Assembly: GCA_038049695.1 (NCBI GenBank)
Contig: CP142453.1
Span: forward strand, 114,778,001-114,842,000
DNA: 64,000 bases
Direction of reading: 5' to 3'
From: Cinnamomum chago
Lineage: Eukaryota > Streptophyta > Magnoliopsida > Laurales > Lauraceae
The notes under the pieces were generated by a model. The model worked only from the letters and a program-made list of their open reading frames with translations. It had not been told where the DNA came from and made no database searches. Shown here in pieces: positions 12,901 to 53,628 of the stretch. The stretch's first letter is position 1. Each line of letters starts with the position of its first letter. Both the position numbers and the translations under genes were made by a program.

Positions 12901-14198
12901 AATTCTAGAAAAAAAAAAAAAAAAAAAAGAGGTGCCAATGGTTTGGGCAGCAAAAACCCAACCCTAGCCTTGCCCACATAAGGCTGGATTTGAGCTGCAT
13001 TTTTTGGCCCATGGTATGAACCAGGACTAAATTTTCTTGCCTGGTATGAGCCTGGCCCCATATTCTCTTACAAGACCATCTTGCCCTGACATATTTAGTA
13101 GAAAGTTACTCATTGTTTTCCAAATTAGAGTCATATATATTTTAAGCAAATCACTTCCAAGTTCCAATACAATTTTGTATATGACCTTTGATTGGAGTCG
13201 TAAATGGGTCAGGCTCATGGTGGACCCAAACCTGATTCAAAACCTAAAATAACAATAAATATTATTACATGATGTGCTAGCCAAACCAAGAGTTGAAACT
13301 AGACTACTAGCGATGTTTGAAGCTCTTTATAAGTGCTACACAACGCCCTGGGGAAAACACCTCATGGAAGTCCATTGGAGGAAAAGATCCATATGAGGCC
13401 TACCTATATGCAAGATCTTGAGTTCATAAGATCATCATAACCTTTTGATCCATACTCCTAAAATTTAATAGTTTAAATACATCGTTTTATTATGATTTCA
13501 ATCCAATGGTAAGGAAAAGTCGAATGAGTATCAAATTTGGACTTGTTCATGGGAGGTAGTGTGTGTGAATAGACAAAGGTAGGCCCCATGACAAAAATAA
13601 AAATAAAAATAGAGGGGCAGAAAAAGGGGATTTTTTTTTTTTTTTAAAGTGGAGGGTGTTTTTTAGAATTTCCCTAACATTGTTTGTTATATATAAGGTC
13701 ATTAAAATATTATTTGTATAATATATAGCATCATTGCACATCAATCAGGTGTTCAGACATTCAGATATGAACCCGGCATGGTCTTGACCCAATTATTAAT
13801 GGCATCAAAGGAGGGTCCTTACCCAGATGCTTTGGGTCGAGTCCTTCGGCTAACATGGCAATTGGAGGTCCATTGACATCCATATCTCAAATAAAATTAG
13901 ATTGTATTTTTTATGAGTCTGAAAGCGTCCCAACACCTTTGCCCCCTTCAAAGCTTTGCTGGAACTATGACATTTCTCTTTTAACTCAGAATGTTGGCTA
14001 GGTCATGGTCAAGTGGCATAGATACCTTACAACACACATGTCCAGGGATCTATCCTAGGTGCTCAAGTGAAAGTAGCACGGCTGGACGAGTAGCTCAATT
14101 ATTAATAAAAAACGTTTCGCTAGATGAGTCTAGATCCCCTCTTGCAGCTGTTACATGAGAATCATGTAACACATGCGAGAACTCTATTATGGAGACTC
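9964..14198. other. Gene-free intergenic stretch
   Basis: AT-rich DNA with no exon-like frame. It contains a two-copy tandem duplication (11073-11272), CT-rich patches near 10740, an A run near 12909, and a segment at about 13330-13510 that shares words with 59230-59470 (CATAACC.TTTGATCCAT, TTTAAT.GTTT), suggesting a dispersed repeat. A SINE-like word set (GTGGCATAG...CCAGGGATC) occurs near 14015. Confidence 0.5.
11073..11272. repeat. Two-copy tandem duplication, 100-bp unit
   Basis: GCATACTCAGT.CGACCATA begins at 11073 and again at 11173, followed in both by GGAAAAGCAGTCAATGATG and TGGAAGAACCCC. The copies differ at several bases, so the duplication is not recent. Confidence 0.8.
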
Positions 14199-14879
14199 AG
14201 TGGCGGATGGAGTGTAATCCACTGGGGGCCCAGGCCCCAGTGGATTTCTAAATTTTATTTCTAATACTAGTGGGGCCCACTAATTTTTTCCATTAGGCCC
14301 TCAATGAATTATTTGGGCCCCCAATGGATTTTTGTAGCCCAATATTAACTTTAATTAATATATGTTCGGATACTCCTTGTGTGTTTAAATATGTCCAACT
14401 GCTATTGCAGGCAGACTTTTTGGGAAAAAAAGTTATGTACACTAAGTTAGGACCAAATCAATTAGGCCCCCAGTGACATTGAACCAGGCCCCCTAATGAA
14501 AACTCGTAGAGAACAATTGTGATAAATAAATATGTCTTGTTTTATTGCTTGAAATTATTATATTATATTTGTTCCATAAAAAAGGTTTTGGGTAAATCTG
14601 CACACTATTTGTCCTTGCTGGGCATGATTTGCAATGCAGTGGAAATCTACAAACTATCTGTTTTTGAATGCACCTTTTTGTGTATTAGTTACTGATAGTA
14701 TATGTAAAAGGTCCACTACTTTTTTTGTGTATTGTTTTTTCTCAAGCATGAAGAAAAAAAGAAGAAAAAATCATTTGCAATCATATAAATAACCCAAAAA
14801 AAAATTCAGTGGGCGTTGCCCCCGGACCCCCTACTACTTAATCGTGCCCCCAATGATTTTAAATCATGGATCCGCCACT
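14199..14879. mobile_element. Non-autonomous TIR DNA element, about 680 bp
   Basis: Terminal inverted repeat AGTGGCGGAT at 14199-14208 and ATCCGCCACT at 14870-14879, with weaker matching outside (GACTC against GACTT). The interior has no transposase frame and holds blocks such as GGGGGCCCAGGCCCC and GCCCCCGGACCCC. No clear target duplication was found, so the superfamily is left open. Confidence 0.55.
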
Positions 14880-15252
14880 AAGTCCACATAAAGATATTCT
14901 CGACCTATCAAGAAGAATCCCATCTTTGATGATGAGAATATATGACGGGTCAATCATATTCTCAATCATACGTAACCTGTGATAGATGCCGGGACTCATT
15001 ACCTAATAGTGATGGAATACATCCACCAAAAACAATCAGCATCAACTCTCTATAATATATAACTCACGCATGTGGCAACATTAACTTTCTATTTGATGAC
15101 TTTGAAAGGGCGGTTGGTAATGGGTTTACTTTCCGGTTCCGGTTGTTGTTAGATGCTATCCAAGTCTCACCTTCTCCCTAACCCTTCCTTTCCCTGACTT
15201 CTCGAAAACAATATCCATCTTGTGGGTACCCTACCATTAGGGGCGTACCCAC

Positions 15253-16042
15253 TGTGTGGGATGTTTTCCTAAGAACAGAGTTACGCTAATCTCGGTAACA
15301 GTACCGATTTGGTTTATCTCAATCTCGATATCTAGACTCGATAATAGTGTCAAGATACATCCAGCTCGGCAACAGTGTCAGCTAGTACCGAATTTGAACT
15401 AACTTCGGTAAAAGTACCAGCTAGGCTCACATCGGTTTCGATATAAGGCACCTTGGCAACAGTGCTAGGATGCGTCCATACCTGGTCTCGATATCATCTT
15501 CAGTTCGGCACGACCAACCGAGATGAATACTAATCCATAATTGTATTCATGTAAAGCTACGACTACGTACTGACAGATAAGACGGACGCCGGATAATGAT
15601 AAGGGGTTGTCTTTATCTAACGATCACGTCCGCATTAATACGAGAAGTCAGCCTATAATCTGATGGTGCAGTGCCTCCACCGACCTTTATTGAGGAAACA
15701 TGGTGTGGGCTGATGGAACAGTACTTCCACCTATCTCCACCGAAAGTACAATATGATGAGATTTTCCCCTATATATATGCATGAGGTAAACCCACGAAAG
15801 GCATACAATCATACGTCCATACTCAAAACTCTCTTCTTCTCCACTCGCTCATCCTTTGTTCAGTGACTATACTAATTTAGGCATCGGAGTGCTTCCAACT
15901 GACTGCAGCGAGGGCCTCTGACCTTTGTTTCCTTTCATTACCTTTCAGGTCTCAGGCAGTTGATCTTTCCCAAAGAAGCTTAACAGCAATATTAAGAGTT
16001 CTATGCTCGTCTAATTAAGCCCGTAATATTTAGGCACTTACA
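15253..16042 (+). mobile_element. Solo LTR of a gypsy-type element, 790 bp
   Basis: It starts TGTGTGGGATG and ends GGCACTTACA, flanked by a perfect 5-bp target duplication CCCAC at 15248-15252 and 16043-16047. It contains several short internal repeats of the type CGGTAACAGTACC and a TATA-like CTATATATATGCA near 15769 that would drive plus-strand transcription. GGCATCGGAGTGC near its end resembles Tat/Retand-type gypsy LTRs (inference). No internal region remains, so it is a fossil. Confidence 0.75.
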
Positions 16043-16113
16043 CCCACACATATGATATATCCAAATGGGGGGCAGTCACCCCTCTTGGACTTGGGTCTAC
16101 AATGCATTCAAAA

Positions 16114-16297
16114 GAGTCCGGACCCTTTATGGCTTTGTTTCAGGGCACTCACGGTCTGCCATGTCAGCTGGAAACACTGCATTTTGAAAATGTGAATTGT
16201 TGGGGAACGGGGTGACGTGATTTTTGTAGTGTTTTCGGCTAATGTTGCGGACCATGAGTGGTCACCGTGAAACAAAGCCATAGAGGGATCCAGGCTC
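16114..16297. mobile_element. Mutator-like MITE, 184 bp
   Basis: Long terminal inverted repeats: left GAGTCCGGACCCTTTATGGC and the reverse complement of the right end GAGCCTGGATCCCTCTATGG, both continuing into CTTTGTTTCA. The 9-bp target duplication is CATTCAAAA at 16105-16113 against CATTCACAA at 16298-16306 (one mismatch). A 9-bp duplication with long TIRs is typical of Mutator-like elements. It has no coding capacity and lies about 0.5 kb upstream of the likely VTC1 promoter. Confidence 0.8.
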
Positions 16298-16460
16298 CAT
16301 TCACAACACCATAAAATCTTGGGGTCCGCCTAAAAAGCCCACATGAAAATTTTGAGTCTACCCCAAAACTCACATAAAAATTCTACGTGAAATCCAACTA
16401 CCTGTTTGGGTCTGCCCCTTAAAGGAAGTCGAGGTCTGCCATTGCCTAACATCGTTTTAA

Positions 16461-16735
16461 GGGTATGCTTGTGCAAAGCGCGGAAGAGAAAACCTGTATT
16501 TCCTCTTCACGACAGTTAATTTCTTATAAGGGGAGGAGGTCGGAAAATTAGATTGCTTCTTGCACAATAAATGGCGCTTTAAGAACGCGCCCGAAAAACC
16601 AAAAGAGAGGGATAGTTGTTGCACTCAAATGCAATGAGGAAGGCGCCGAATTTTCCTTCAGTTTTCAGAAAATTGGCTTTTCAAGAAACTTTTTCGGCCA
16701 ATTTCCGTGAAAATTTCCACTGCACAAGCGCACCC
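16461..16735. mobile_element. MITE with GGGTRYGCTTGTGCA ends, 275 bp
   Basis: The left end GGGTATGCTTGTGCA matches the reverse complement of the right end, GGGTGCGCTTGTGCA. No coding frame. The target duplication is unclear (only short AA-rich flanks match), so hAT and PIF types are both possible. It ends about 100 bp before a candidate TATA box of VTC1. Confidence 0.65.
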
Positions 16736-16834
16736 AAAGTCCGGTTAAAATTCCTAGGATCACAATGGAGTTTGAAATTTGTGCCAATCTAGAGCAACGA
16801 CCCGTGCGGCAATATAGTAAAATCCCACAACACT

Positions 16835-22047
<5,213 letters not shown>

Positions 22048-23690
22048 GTTTGAAAGGTATGTATTTTGGCATTATTCTTTCTTTTTCTCCCTTGACATTT
22101 CTACAGAATCTGTCGGAAAAATTTCATAGGGCATGTCTGTTTGCATCGAATTGAATACATAGAAAGTCATGGTCCAAGAGGCTCCAACAAAGGATTATGA
22201 AAAAGGGGAGGAGTGAAGGACATAAGATGGAGATACAAATGTGCCCTTTGACCTCCTTAGGGTTTGAATTACTACGGTGATGGTCGGATATTCATTTCCA
22301 ATTCCCCTTAATTCATTTTTCATTAAAGGGGATATTATTTGGTAATCACTTTTGGATCTTCACCTTTGTTTCTTCAATGTTAACCACTTTTTCACCCATC
22401 TTTGCATAGGTAAGCAAGGGAGAATTGAGGCAGACTAAAGAAAGTTATGACCATTTGAGCCACAACTGTGCCCAGAGATTGCAACCATTTCACTCACGAG
22501 TTTACTACCATGGTTTGGTTTTCAAGATGGAGCTTGATGAGGGCTGATCATTTGTTTCAGTTATATGCAATGCAACAGTAGTTATGGAGCCTGAGATTAC
22601 ATCTTTAGATGTTTTTAGCTTCTTGTTTAAATCAGAATGGATGGGCAGTTAGGTGTTGTTGTCCAAGGCGAATATATTGGATTTGCTACTTATGATGGCA
22701 TACATGTGCGTGTCAATCCAGACCATTCAAAGTTCAAACAGTCCGGCCAATCTAGATGGAGAATAGATACAAAGATTGAACAAAGTGCTTTGAAGGACAC
22801 ATGACCATTTTTACTTACACTTGTTTTTTCACGAGTGCATGTACAATCAGTCCAAAATTGAATATGAAATGGTTTTATTACACGTTCACATCAGTTTTCC
22901 ATTACTCCAGATTCTAGATTAAGAACAGCACTAAGTATTCCCAAGACAGAAAAAAATACTCGGCGATTCTGCCAACACTCATGATCGAGTGGTATTGGCA
23001 CTTATGGGTGTGTTTGGCGTAGTTTGTGTTCTTATTTTGTGCTAAGATTGGGTTGTGCTGAGATAGTGCTTGTTTGGCAACATTGTTTTAAAATGTTATG
23101 ATAAAAATATGCCGTGTGGAATTTGTTTGATAATATTATAACAATTTTGTTCTGAGGAATAGAATCAAGAGAATCATGTTTTTCAACAGCGGATTATGAT
23201 CCCCATTTCTCGATGTCTGATTCAAAAATCTTGATTAAAAAAACCGATATTAAAAATAATAATAATAAAAATAAAAGATACATATTTTGTTTCTAGTACT
23301 TTACAGGAATGCAAACACTGAAATCAGTAATCTGATTCAATCTTTTTAGCTATTAAGTTCTAAGGCGTGTTTGGCACCAGCAGGATCATCATAATTCAAA
23401 TACTTCACATAGTATAAAGGCATTACGAGGCTGACTAGAATCAATGTATGTGGTGATAAATGAAATAAATACATGTAATTTTCAAAATGACCTAGATGGG
23501 TCTTACATTGTAAATCCTATAAAGGTGGGGCCTATGTTTTAATTTCTAAAGGTTGGTACCATGTAGTTATTTTTAAAGGTGGGAGAGAGAGATGAGAGGG
23601 ATACAGTGAGAGTGCTAGGGAGAGGGATGGGTTGTGTGGGCTCCTGGGAGAGAGGAGAGCTGGGTGCCATCAAGTTGTTGCAAAAGAAAA

Positions 23691-23718
23691 ATAAAATAAA
23701 ATAAAATAAAATAAAATA
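23691..23718. repeat. (TAAAA)n microsatellite
   Basis: Uninterrupted ATAAA units in the VTC1/RWA intergenic region. Confidence 0.9.
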
Positions 23719-23898
23719 ATTTTTTATTTCCAACTATGGTGAGACGCCTGTTTTTTTGGTATCATTCCAGTGAGAACAAGATTTGGAACACTAATGAAAC
23801 TTACAGAACACAATTTCCACTGTCTTTTCCCATAAGGAACATAGGAACATCCAATTCGCATGATGCCAAACTTTGGCCAACTTACCCACTTTTTACAC

Positions 23899-24000
23899 TG
23901 ATGTAGTTGAGTGGTGTTGGCACCTTTGTTTCACACATATGCCTAGGGTTCAATCCCGGATTCATCAAGCCTATAGCTCCATGTTGAAGGAAATAGCAAA
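23899..24000 (+). mobile_element. Short tRNA-like SINE segment
   Basis: GTTGAGTGGTGTTGGCACC acts as an A-box-like word and GGGTTCAATCCCGG as a good B box about 35 bp further on. Related word sets occur near 14015, 22983 and 30375, so this is a small dispersed family. No target duplication was found. Confidence 0.45.
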
Positions 24001-24363
24001 GTGGGATTTCCCTAACCTAATTCTTGTTTAATCATGTTTAGAACATTTTACCGAAATACAAAAAAAAAAAGTCTTTCTTTTTTTTTTTTTTTGCAGCTCA
24101 CCAATTTTTAGCAGGCCTTAATCTTGGTTAGTGTAAAAATTAATATTGCATAAAACCAAAGGAAGGGTTTTATATTGAATGGTTTGAATTTAAAGTGGGC
24201 TATGATGAGTTTCTTTTGGCAGCGGTCAAAGATTTCAGATTTCAGTTTAGTCTTCCTTTCTACTAGTTCGAGACATTGAGCTCCTCTTCCTGACAAAGAG
24301 CCAAAAACTGCACTTCCATAATCCATCCATCCTATGTTCTGAAACCATACAAGACACTTTACC

Positions 24364-24500
24364 TGACGTAGCTCAACTGGTTAGGAAGTAGACCACACAC
24401 CCCCTTATTATTAGTGATAGCAAGTGAATTTGATCTCTCTACTAAGCAGAAAAAACCAACCAGTCAGGAGCCCAGTGACCAATCGGTCCGACCCTGCGGT
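24364..24500 (+). mobile_element. Possible SINE head
   Basis: GTAGCTCAACTGGTTAGGAA fits a tRNA A box, and GTGAATTTGATCTC fits a weak B box. The end is not clear and no target duplication is seen. Confidence 0.3.
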
Positions 24501-25353
24501 AAATAATGATTTTTTTTTTCCAAAATCATTACAGAATAATTGATGATGGGTTCAGCCACTTCAACTGATGGTTTTGATCAGTACCCCAGCCTTTATCTCA
24601 CCAGATTGGTGAAGGTACCGGTTTGGGTTGAACCTGGTTTGACCCGCCTACCATGATTGATTACGTTTTAACAGCAATTTGTTGATTTCAGCAAAAAAAA
24701 AATCCCCCCTCCTTGCATATGCGAGTTTCCCTCTCCTCCCATATGTGAGTTCTTCTCTCCTCGCATGTATGAGTTCTCTTCTTGTGTTTGCGGGTTCTTC
24801 TACTCATCCTGCCCCTCCAGCTGGGATTAAAAAAAAAAAAAAACAGACCCAGTCCCTTTCTCTAAAAAGAAGTCTCCCCCAATCCAAAAGTTGGATGAAC
24901 TGAAATAGATGCAGAGAATGAACGAATTTTGAATTCATTTGATACCAAAAGAGCCTTACAGAGAGGTCCCCATCATCTTTTCATTAGAATTGTTGAAAAT
25001 ATACATATTTGCTGATAAATGGCTTATCCATCAAGTCAAAAACCCACCTACTCCTTCTAGGTCGACCTTAACTATTTGCCTGAAAAGATTCCTTTTTTGC
25101 ATCCTCACAATGCAAGTACAAATACAAAGAAATGATCTGAATTTTCTTTAGAAAAGGGCAATATAGACAAGAAGAATCTTTAAACAAAACCATACCATTG
25201 ACCTGTTTATCAAGCGGAATCCGAATTCTTTTGGTCATCATCTCACCCTCAACTACCTTCAAGCTCATAATCCATCATGCCTGTCATTAGTGTTAATTAT
25301 GAGATGCAGGAAGATTACATAACAGAATAGCTAGACAGTTAAAAGAGTATCAA

Positions 25354-49230
<23,877 letters not shown>

Positions 49231-50636
49231 TTCTTCTCTGAAATCAACGAAAAGAAGAAGATGAAACAGAGGAATTGGAATCTAAGATCAGAATTAAAAC
49301 TGAAATCGAAGAGAAGAAGGTACCTGTGGAGAGAAGAGAGATCTAGAGAGCTGAATTGTGGAAAATAACAGTCATGAAGAAGCAGAGGAGGAAGATAGAA
49401 GTTGAAGGGATTGAACAAGTCCAAAGAAGAAGAAGAAGAAAGAAAGAGTCGTTGAGATCTGAAGAAATCCAATCTGAAAGGTTTTTGAATTTTAAGGCTT
49501 CTGACTTGGATTGTGGGAAATGTGTTTGTTATACGATGTGATGCGTTGGAACTTGGAAGAGATGTTTCTTCCTTTCTTTCTTTCCATTTTTGTGTCTATG
49601 TTCTGTTTTTTCGATCTTGATGTCCGAGAGTGGTTGTTAGATGTTCTAAATAAATGTAGGGAAGATTTGAAGCAAGGACATAACTATTTTTCCTTATTTC
49701 AAAAAAATAACTTAGTTTTAAAACTTTTTAAATTAGTGCGCGTTTGGATGGATGGTGAGTTGAATCATCAAACCAAGAAAGAATAAAATATGAAATATTA
49801 TGATGGTGTATTACTTTTAGTTGTTTGGTATGAAATCTTTTTGACTTTTTGTATAGAAAAGTGAAGTTTTTTTTTTAAATTTTTTTAGTGGAGAAAGGAG
49901 GTTGTTTTTTTTACTTATTTTGAAAAATTCGGAGGAAATTTTAAAATTGTGTACTTTTGATATGATCCCTTGTCATTTTTTGTCTGGATTCACTTTACTT
50001 CACTTTAAATAGTTAATTGCCAAATACGCAAGTTTTTCAAAAAGTTTTTATTTAAGGATATACGTCCATTTAAATCTATTTTTCGATGATGACTTTTTCC
50101 CTTGGTGAAACTCTCATTCACTTCCTTTATATTTTCTTTTTTCTCTTTTCTAGCATTCTCATTTTGATAAAGAACAATGAGCGTCTCCACAATATTAGTT
50201 ACATGTAATTGTCATGCCATGACTTTAAATAAAGGAAAATTTCAATATTTTAAAGTTTTGAAAGAAATATTCGTGAGAAAATCGCTTTAAATGGATGGAT
50301 GTCCTTAATTGAAAACTTCTTAAAAAACTTGGGATTTGAAAAAACAATTATGTCCTTTTTTGAAATAAGGTAAAGGTTTAAGACCTTGTTTGAAAATCTT
50401 TGATAAATGGCAATGGCCAGGTGGTGGTTATGGACTGATGATGGCGACCTGTACGCGCAATTACCACTGTACAAGTGCTGGCCAATGCACCCTTGTGTCA
50501 GACAAGTTAGCTGGGCCAACTCATTTTGTAGGGTTCATTGCCAGGTAGGTCATATGGACCCACATCTTATGATGGGTTCCAATAATAGATGGGTCATTGT
50601 TCTCTTGAAAAGGCCCTACTGGGCTGACGCTATTCT

Positions 50637-50639
<3 letters not shown>

Positions 50640-50668
<29 letters not shown>
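50640..50668. repeat. (TA)n microsatellite
   Basis: Fourteen TA units, followed within 30 bp by a tandem duplication. Confidence 0.95.
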
Positions 50669-50670
<2 letters not shown>

Positions 50671-50692
50671 AATTGAATACATAAAAAATTTA

Positions 50693-50811
50693 CATCAAAT
50701 CAAAATAGTAGTTTGCTTTTAAAATTTGTCAAATTAAAAGGTTTAAGCAAAAGAAAGATGCATCAAATCAAAATAGTAGTTTGCTTTTAAGACTTGTCAA
50801 ATTAAATTTTA
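50693..50811. repeat. Tandem duplication, 68-bp unit
   Basis: CATCAAATCAAAATAGTAGT begins at 50693 and at 50761; the matching continues through TTTGCTTTTAA and TTGTCAAATTAAA with few differences, so it is recent. Confidence 0.85.
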
Positions 50812-51849
50812 AGTTTTATTCAAAGAAAATAAACATTTAACTAATCTTAGATTTGATGTTAACTTAATAATGATGATTATGTGATTAAAACCACATCAAG
50901 TCCGTTTCAAAAAAGAAAGAAAAAAAACAACATATGCCACATTTGTATTGCTCTAACAATATGGATTGTGAATTATGTATATATAACATCTTTCAAATAA
51001 TGTATTTGTCCTTAGAAATTAAAATAAAAAATGATTTGACCTATGTGAACTCATCTTTTGCTTGGCTAATATGTTCATATCATAAGCCCAATCAAGTTGT
51101 TAGTGTAGAGGTCAGCATCATAAAATCTAACTTCAAAATAATAGAAAAATACCTTTTAACAAAAGATAAATCATTTTTTTTAAATAGCTAAATAAGTTAT
51201 GAATCACTCGGCCCCTTCAATTGGGATTCTCTACAATGAGGCTTGGAGGCAAAAAATTAAAAGAAGAGAACATGTCATATGTAAGTGGGATCAATAATGG
51301 GGCCCACTAAATGAAAGTGATTAGCTCCCTTTAGTAGATTTTTTTTAATGAAATGATGAATCATGTGGATCAGATGGGATTGCTTTAATAATGTAAGTGC
51401 ATTGCATATTTCAAAGAATTAAATCAGATCAATATAAAACATAAACCTTTCATCCTGAATTCCTTGTATCTCAGTATCTAGTAATAGTCTTGATTTTTTA
51501 TTTTTTTCATTTTTTTTTGGGTAGTTTCCATGGGTTTAGTTTGGTGCAGCTCTACAAAGATTTCAACCGAAAATGGGTTTAATAGTTGGTCTGCTTTGAC
51601 CCATTAGATCAAGTTGCATGTTCATTAATGAAAATGTTGTAATAAGATAATAAAAATAAGGAATGATCTGAATGCCAATGAAGGAGGAATTGTTAGGGAA
51701 GAATACCCTATTCCTAGATAATAGGTCTGAAAATCTAAATCAGGCCTATCTTAATCCTCTTGATTAAACGGCTAGAAGTTCCACAGTGTTTTTATATGCA
51801 TTTACTCCTTGATATTTAATTTATCTACAATATTAAAGTCATTAAAGGT

Positions 51850-52010
51850 CATTACCCAATGCAGGTCCCGTAGAAGCTAGGTCCTAAGAAGACCCAGACC
51901 GGCGACAAACCTACTCTTTTGGGTTTTTTGAACAAAATGGCTGCTTACAAGTCTCAAACTTGAGACCGAGACTTTTACCGTTGCACCAAAGCAACAGCCC
52001 TTATCTACTA
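51850..52010 (-). mobile_element. Au-like tRNA-derived SINE
   Basis: On the minus strand: A-box region TTTGGTGCAACGGTAAAAGTC, B-box-like GGTCTCAAGTTTGAGAC about 25 bp on, then GTAAGCAGCCATTTTG, an order seen in Au-type plant SINEs (GGTGCAACGGTAAAG, then GGAAACAGCC). The ends are approximate and no target duplication was identified. Confidence 0.6.
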
Positions 52011-53628
52011 TAACAAAGTGGGTTTGGTACAAAATGCAATACCAAACCAGGCAACATGTCATTTCGAAAGGTTTCGTATCATAACATCCTAAAGCATCAT
52101 GGTTTAGGCATGGTATGGGATAAGATGCATAGGAGTTCAGGTTAGGTATGCATTTAACCTGGTCTATTCCAAACCAATCCAACCCATCCCAGGCTTTTGG
52201 TCAGGTGGAGTTTGGAAATGGTTGGAGTCAAGTTGGGCTCTAACCTTGCAATCACAACTCTGGTTTGTCCTCCGGTTAAAGAAATAGCACCTTTCAAAGA
52301 TTGTGTTCGGAATAATCAAGTCTGGCTAAGTAATTTTACTATGGTTCTGGGTCCAGTCCACTGGATCAAAAATTATAGATAAACATAGCTTCAAGTGGGC
52401 TGGGCCTGTTGGCCCTCCCACCTTTAACCTGCTCTGCAAAGATGCAAATGGGCCTACAAAAGTTTGTTACTCAAAACACTCTGCTCAGAACATGGTTTTC
52501 CCCTGCAAGACATGCTCACGGTTAGCCATATAAACATGCCCCTAGCATCAAAGGAATTCGGTGGGGTCTCATTCAAACTGGTTGTTTTGTCCAGGGAGAA
52601 GGTTGAAAACAAAAGCTGGGCTTGCTTGCCTTTTAAGGTTTGTACACTTTGATAGCCTCATTCTTTATTAACAAAGTTGATTCTAACTGTTTAGTTAGGC
52701 CCATTTGGATCATAAACCAAGTGCAGGTAACTCTTTACACCATAAATGAGTGTTCAAGCAATATAAAACATGAATCACTGAGTTGTTTTGTTTACTTCAA
52801 GGCATCTATAGTTTTGATGACCAAAAGTACCAGGCAAGCACAAAATACCTTTGAAACACTACTATATACATGCCAATATGACACTAATACATGTTATCAA
52901 CTGCTACCCAGTGGTCCCTGATTGTTTCTCAGCTGGTTGTCTCACCATGTAGTGGTGTACGTGGGTGAGTTTTGAGTCTCTTGTAAAGCCAAAAAGAGGG
53001 GGCAAAACTGCTCACCAGTGTATTGTTCAAACTAAAATAAACATAACAATTAAATGAAGTACACAAGTAATACAAGCAAGCACCAGTCAGGGTTACAGGT
53101 GAAAGATAAAACAGTACAAGGGTCAAATTTCAAATGACTACAAAGAGTACAGCTTGACAGTATCCAATCGGATCCATCACTGATGTCAGAAATTGAAACT
53201 CCGGCTGACTTATGGACTGTAGAAAATTTTAGCTCAAGTCATATACTTGCTAACAAAGATGAGAGAAATCCTACATGCAGGTTGAGTAAAGAACCTTAAC
53301 ATCTATATTCCTATTTTAAACCTCCCATTTGGAAAAACAAGAAATAAAGAAAAGCAAATCTGTAGCAGAAGCTCTCCATATGACACAAGAAACTGTCATC
53401 AGCTTTCAAAGCCACAAAAAGTGGTCTAGAAAACAGTGCATTAGAAACTTAGGAACAACGATGGATATTAGGACACTGGAAGCAGCAGTTAAACCGCATG
53501 AGTGGAGCCAATTTCATTTTATCAAGTTAGATTCCAGAATCAGCCCCTATCAGCTAAAGAAGAAACAACTATTTTTAAAATTATGGAACCAAGCACCGTT
53601 AGTCATGCTCCTGGTTCACATTGGTCAA

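Larger units (their letters stand above)
22048..25353. other. Tail-to-tail intergenic region between VTC1 and RWA
   Basis: VTC1 (plus) and RWA (minus) converge here, so both 3' UTRs lie in it. It also holds a TAAAA microsatellite (23691-23718), SINE-like segments near 23899 and 24364, a T run near 24078, and a short degenerate GAGTTCTTCTCTCC repeat near 24720-24800. No exon-like frame was found, apart from a possible short last RWA exon near 25275. Confidence 0.55.
49470..53628. other. Intergenic region between RWA 5' end and AHL 3' end
   Basis: Very AT-rich. It holds a TA microsatellite (50640-50668), a 68-bp tandem duplication (50693-50811) and a SINE (about 51850-52010). The left part must contain the RWA promoter and the right part the AHL 3' UTR. 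Open frames here have no recognisable product. Confidence 0.55.

Noticed and set aside
51940-52010. Possible tRNA gene on the minus strand
   Set aside because: Boxes are present but the body continues into a SINE-like tail and no full tRNA fold is visible.
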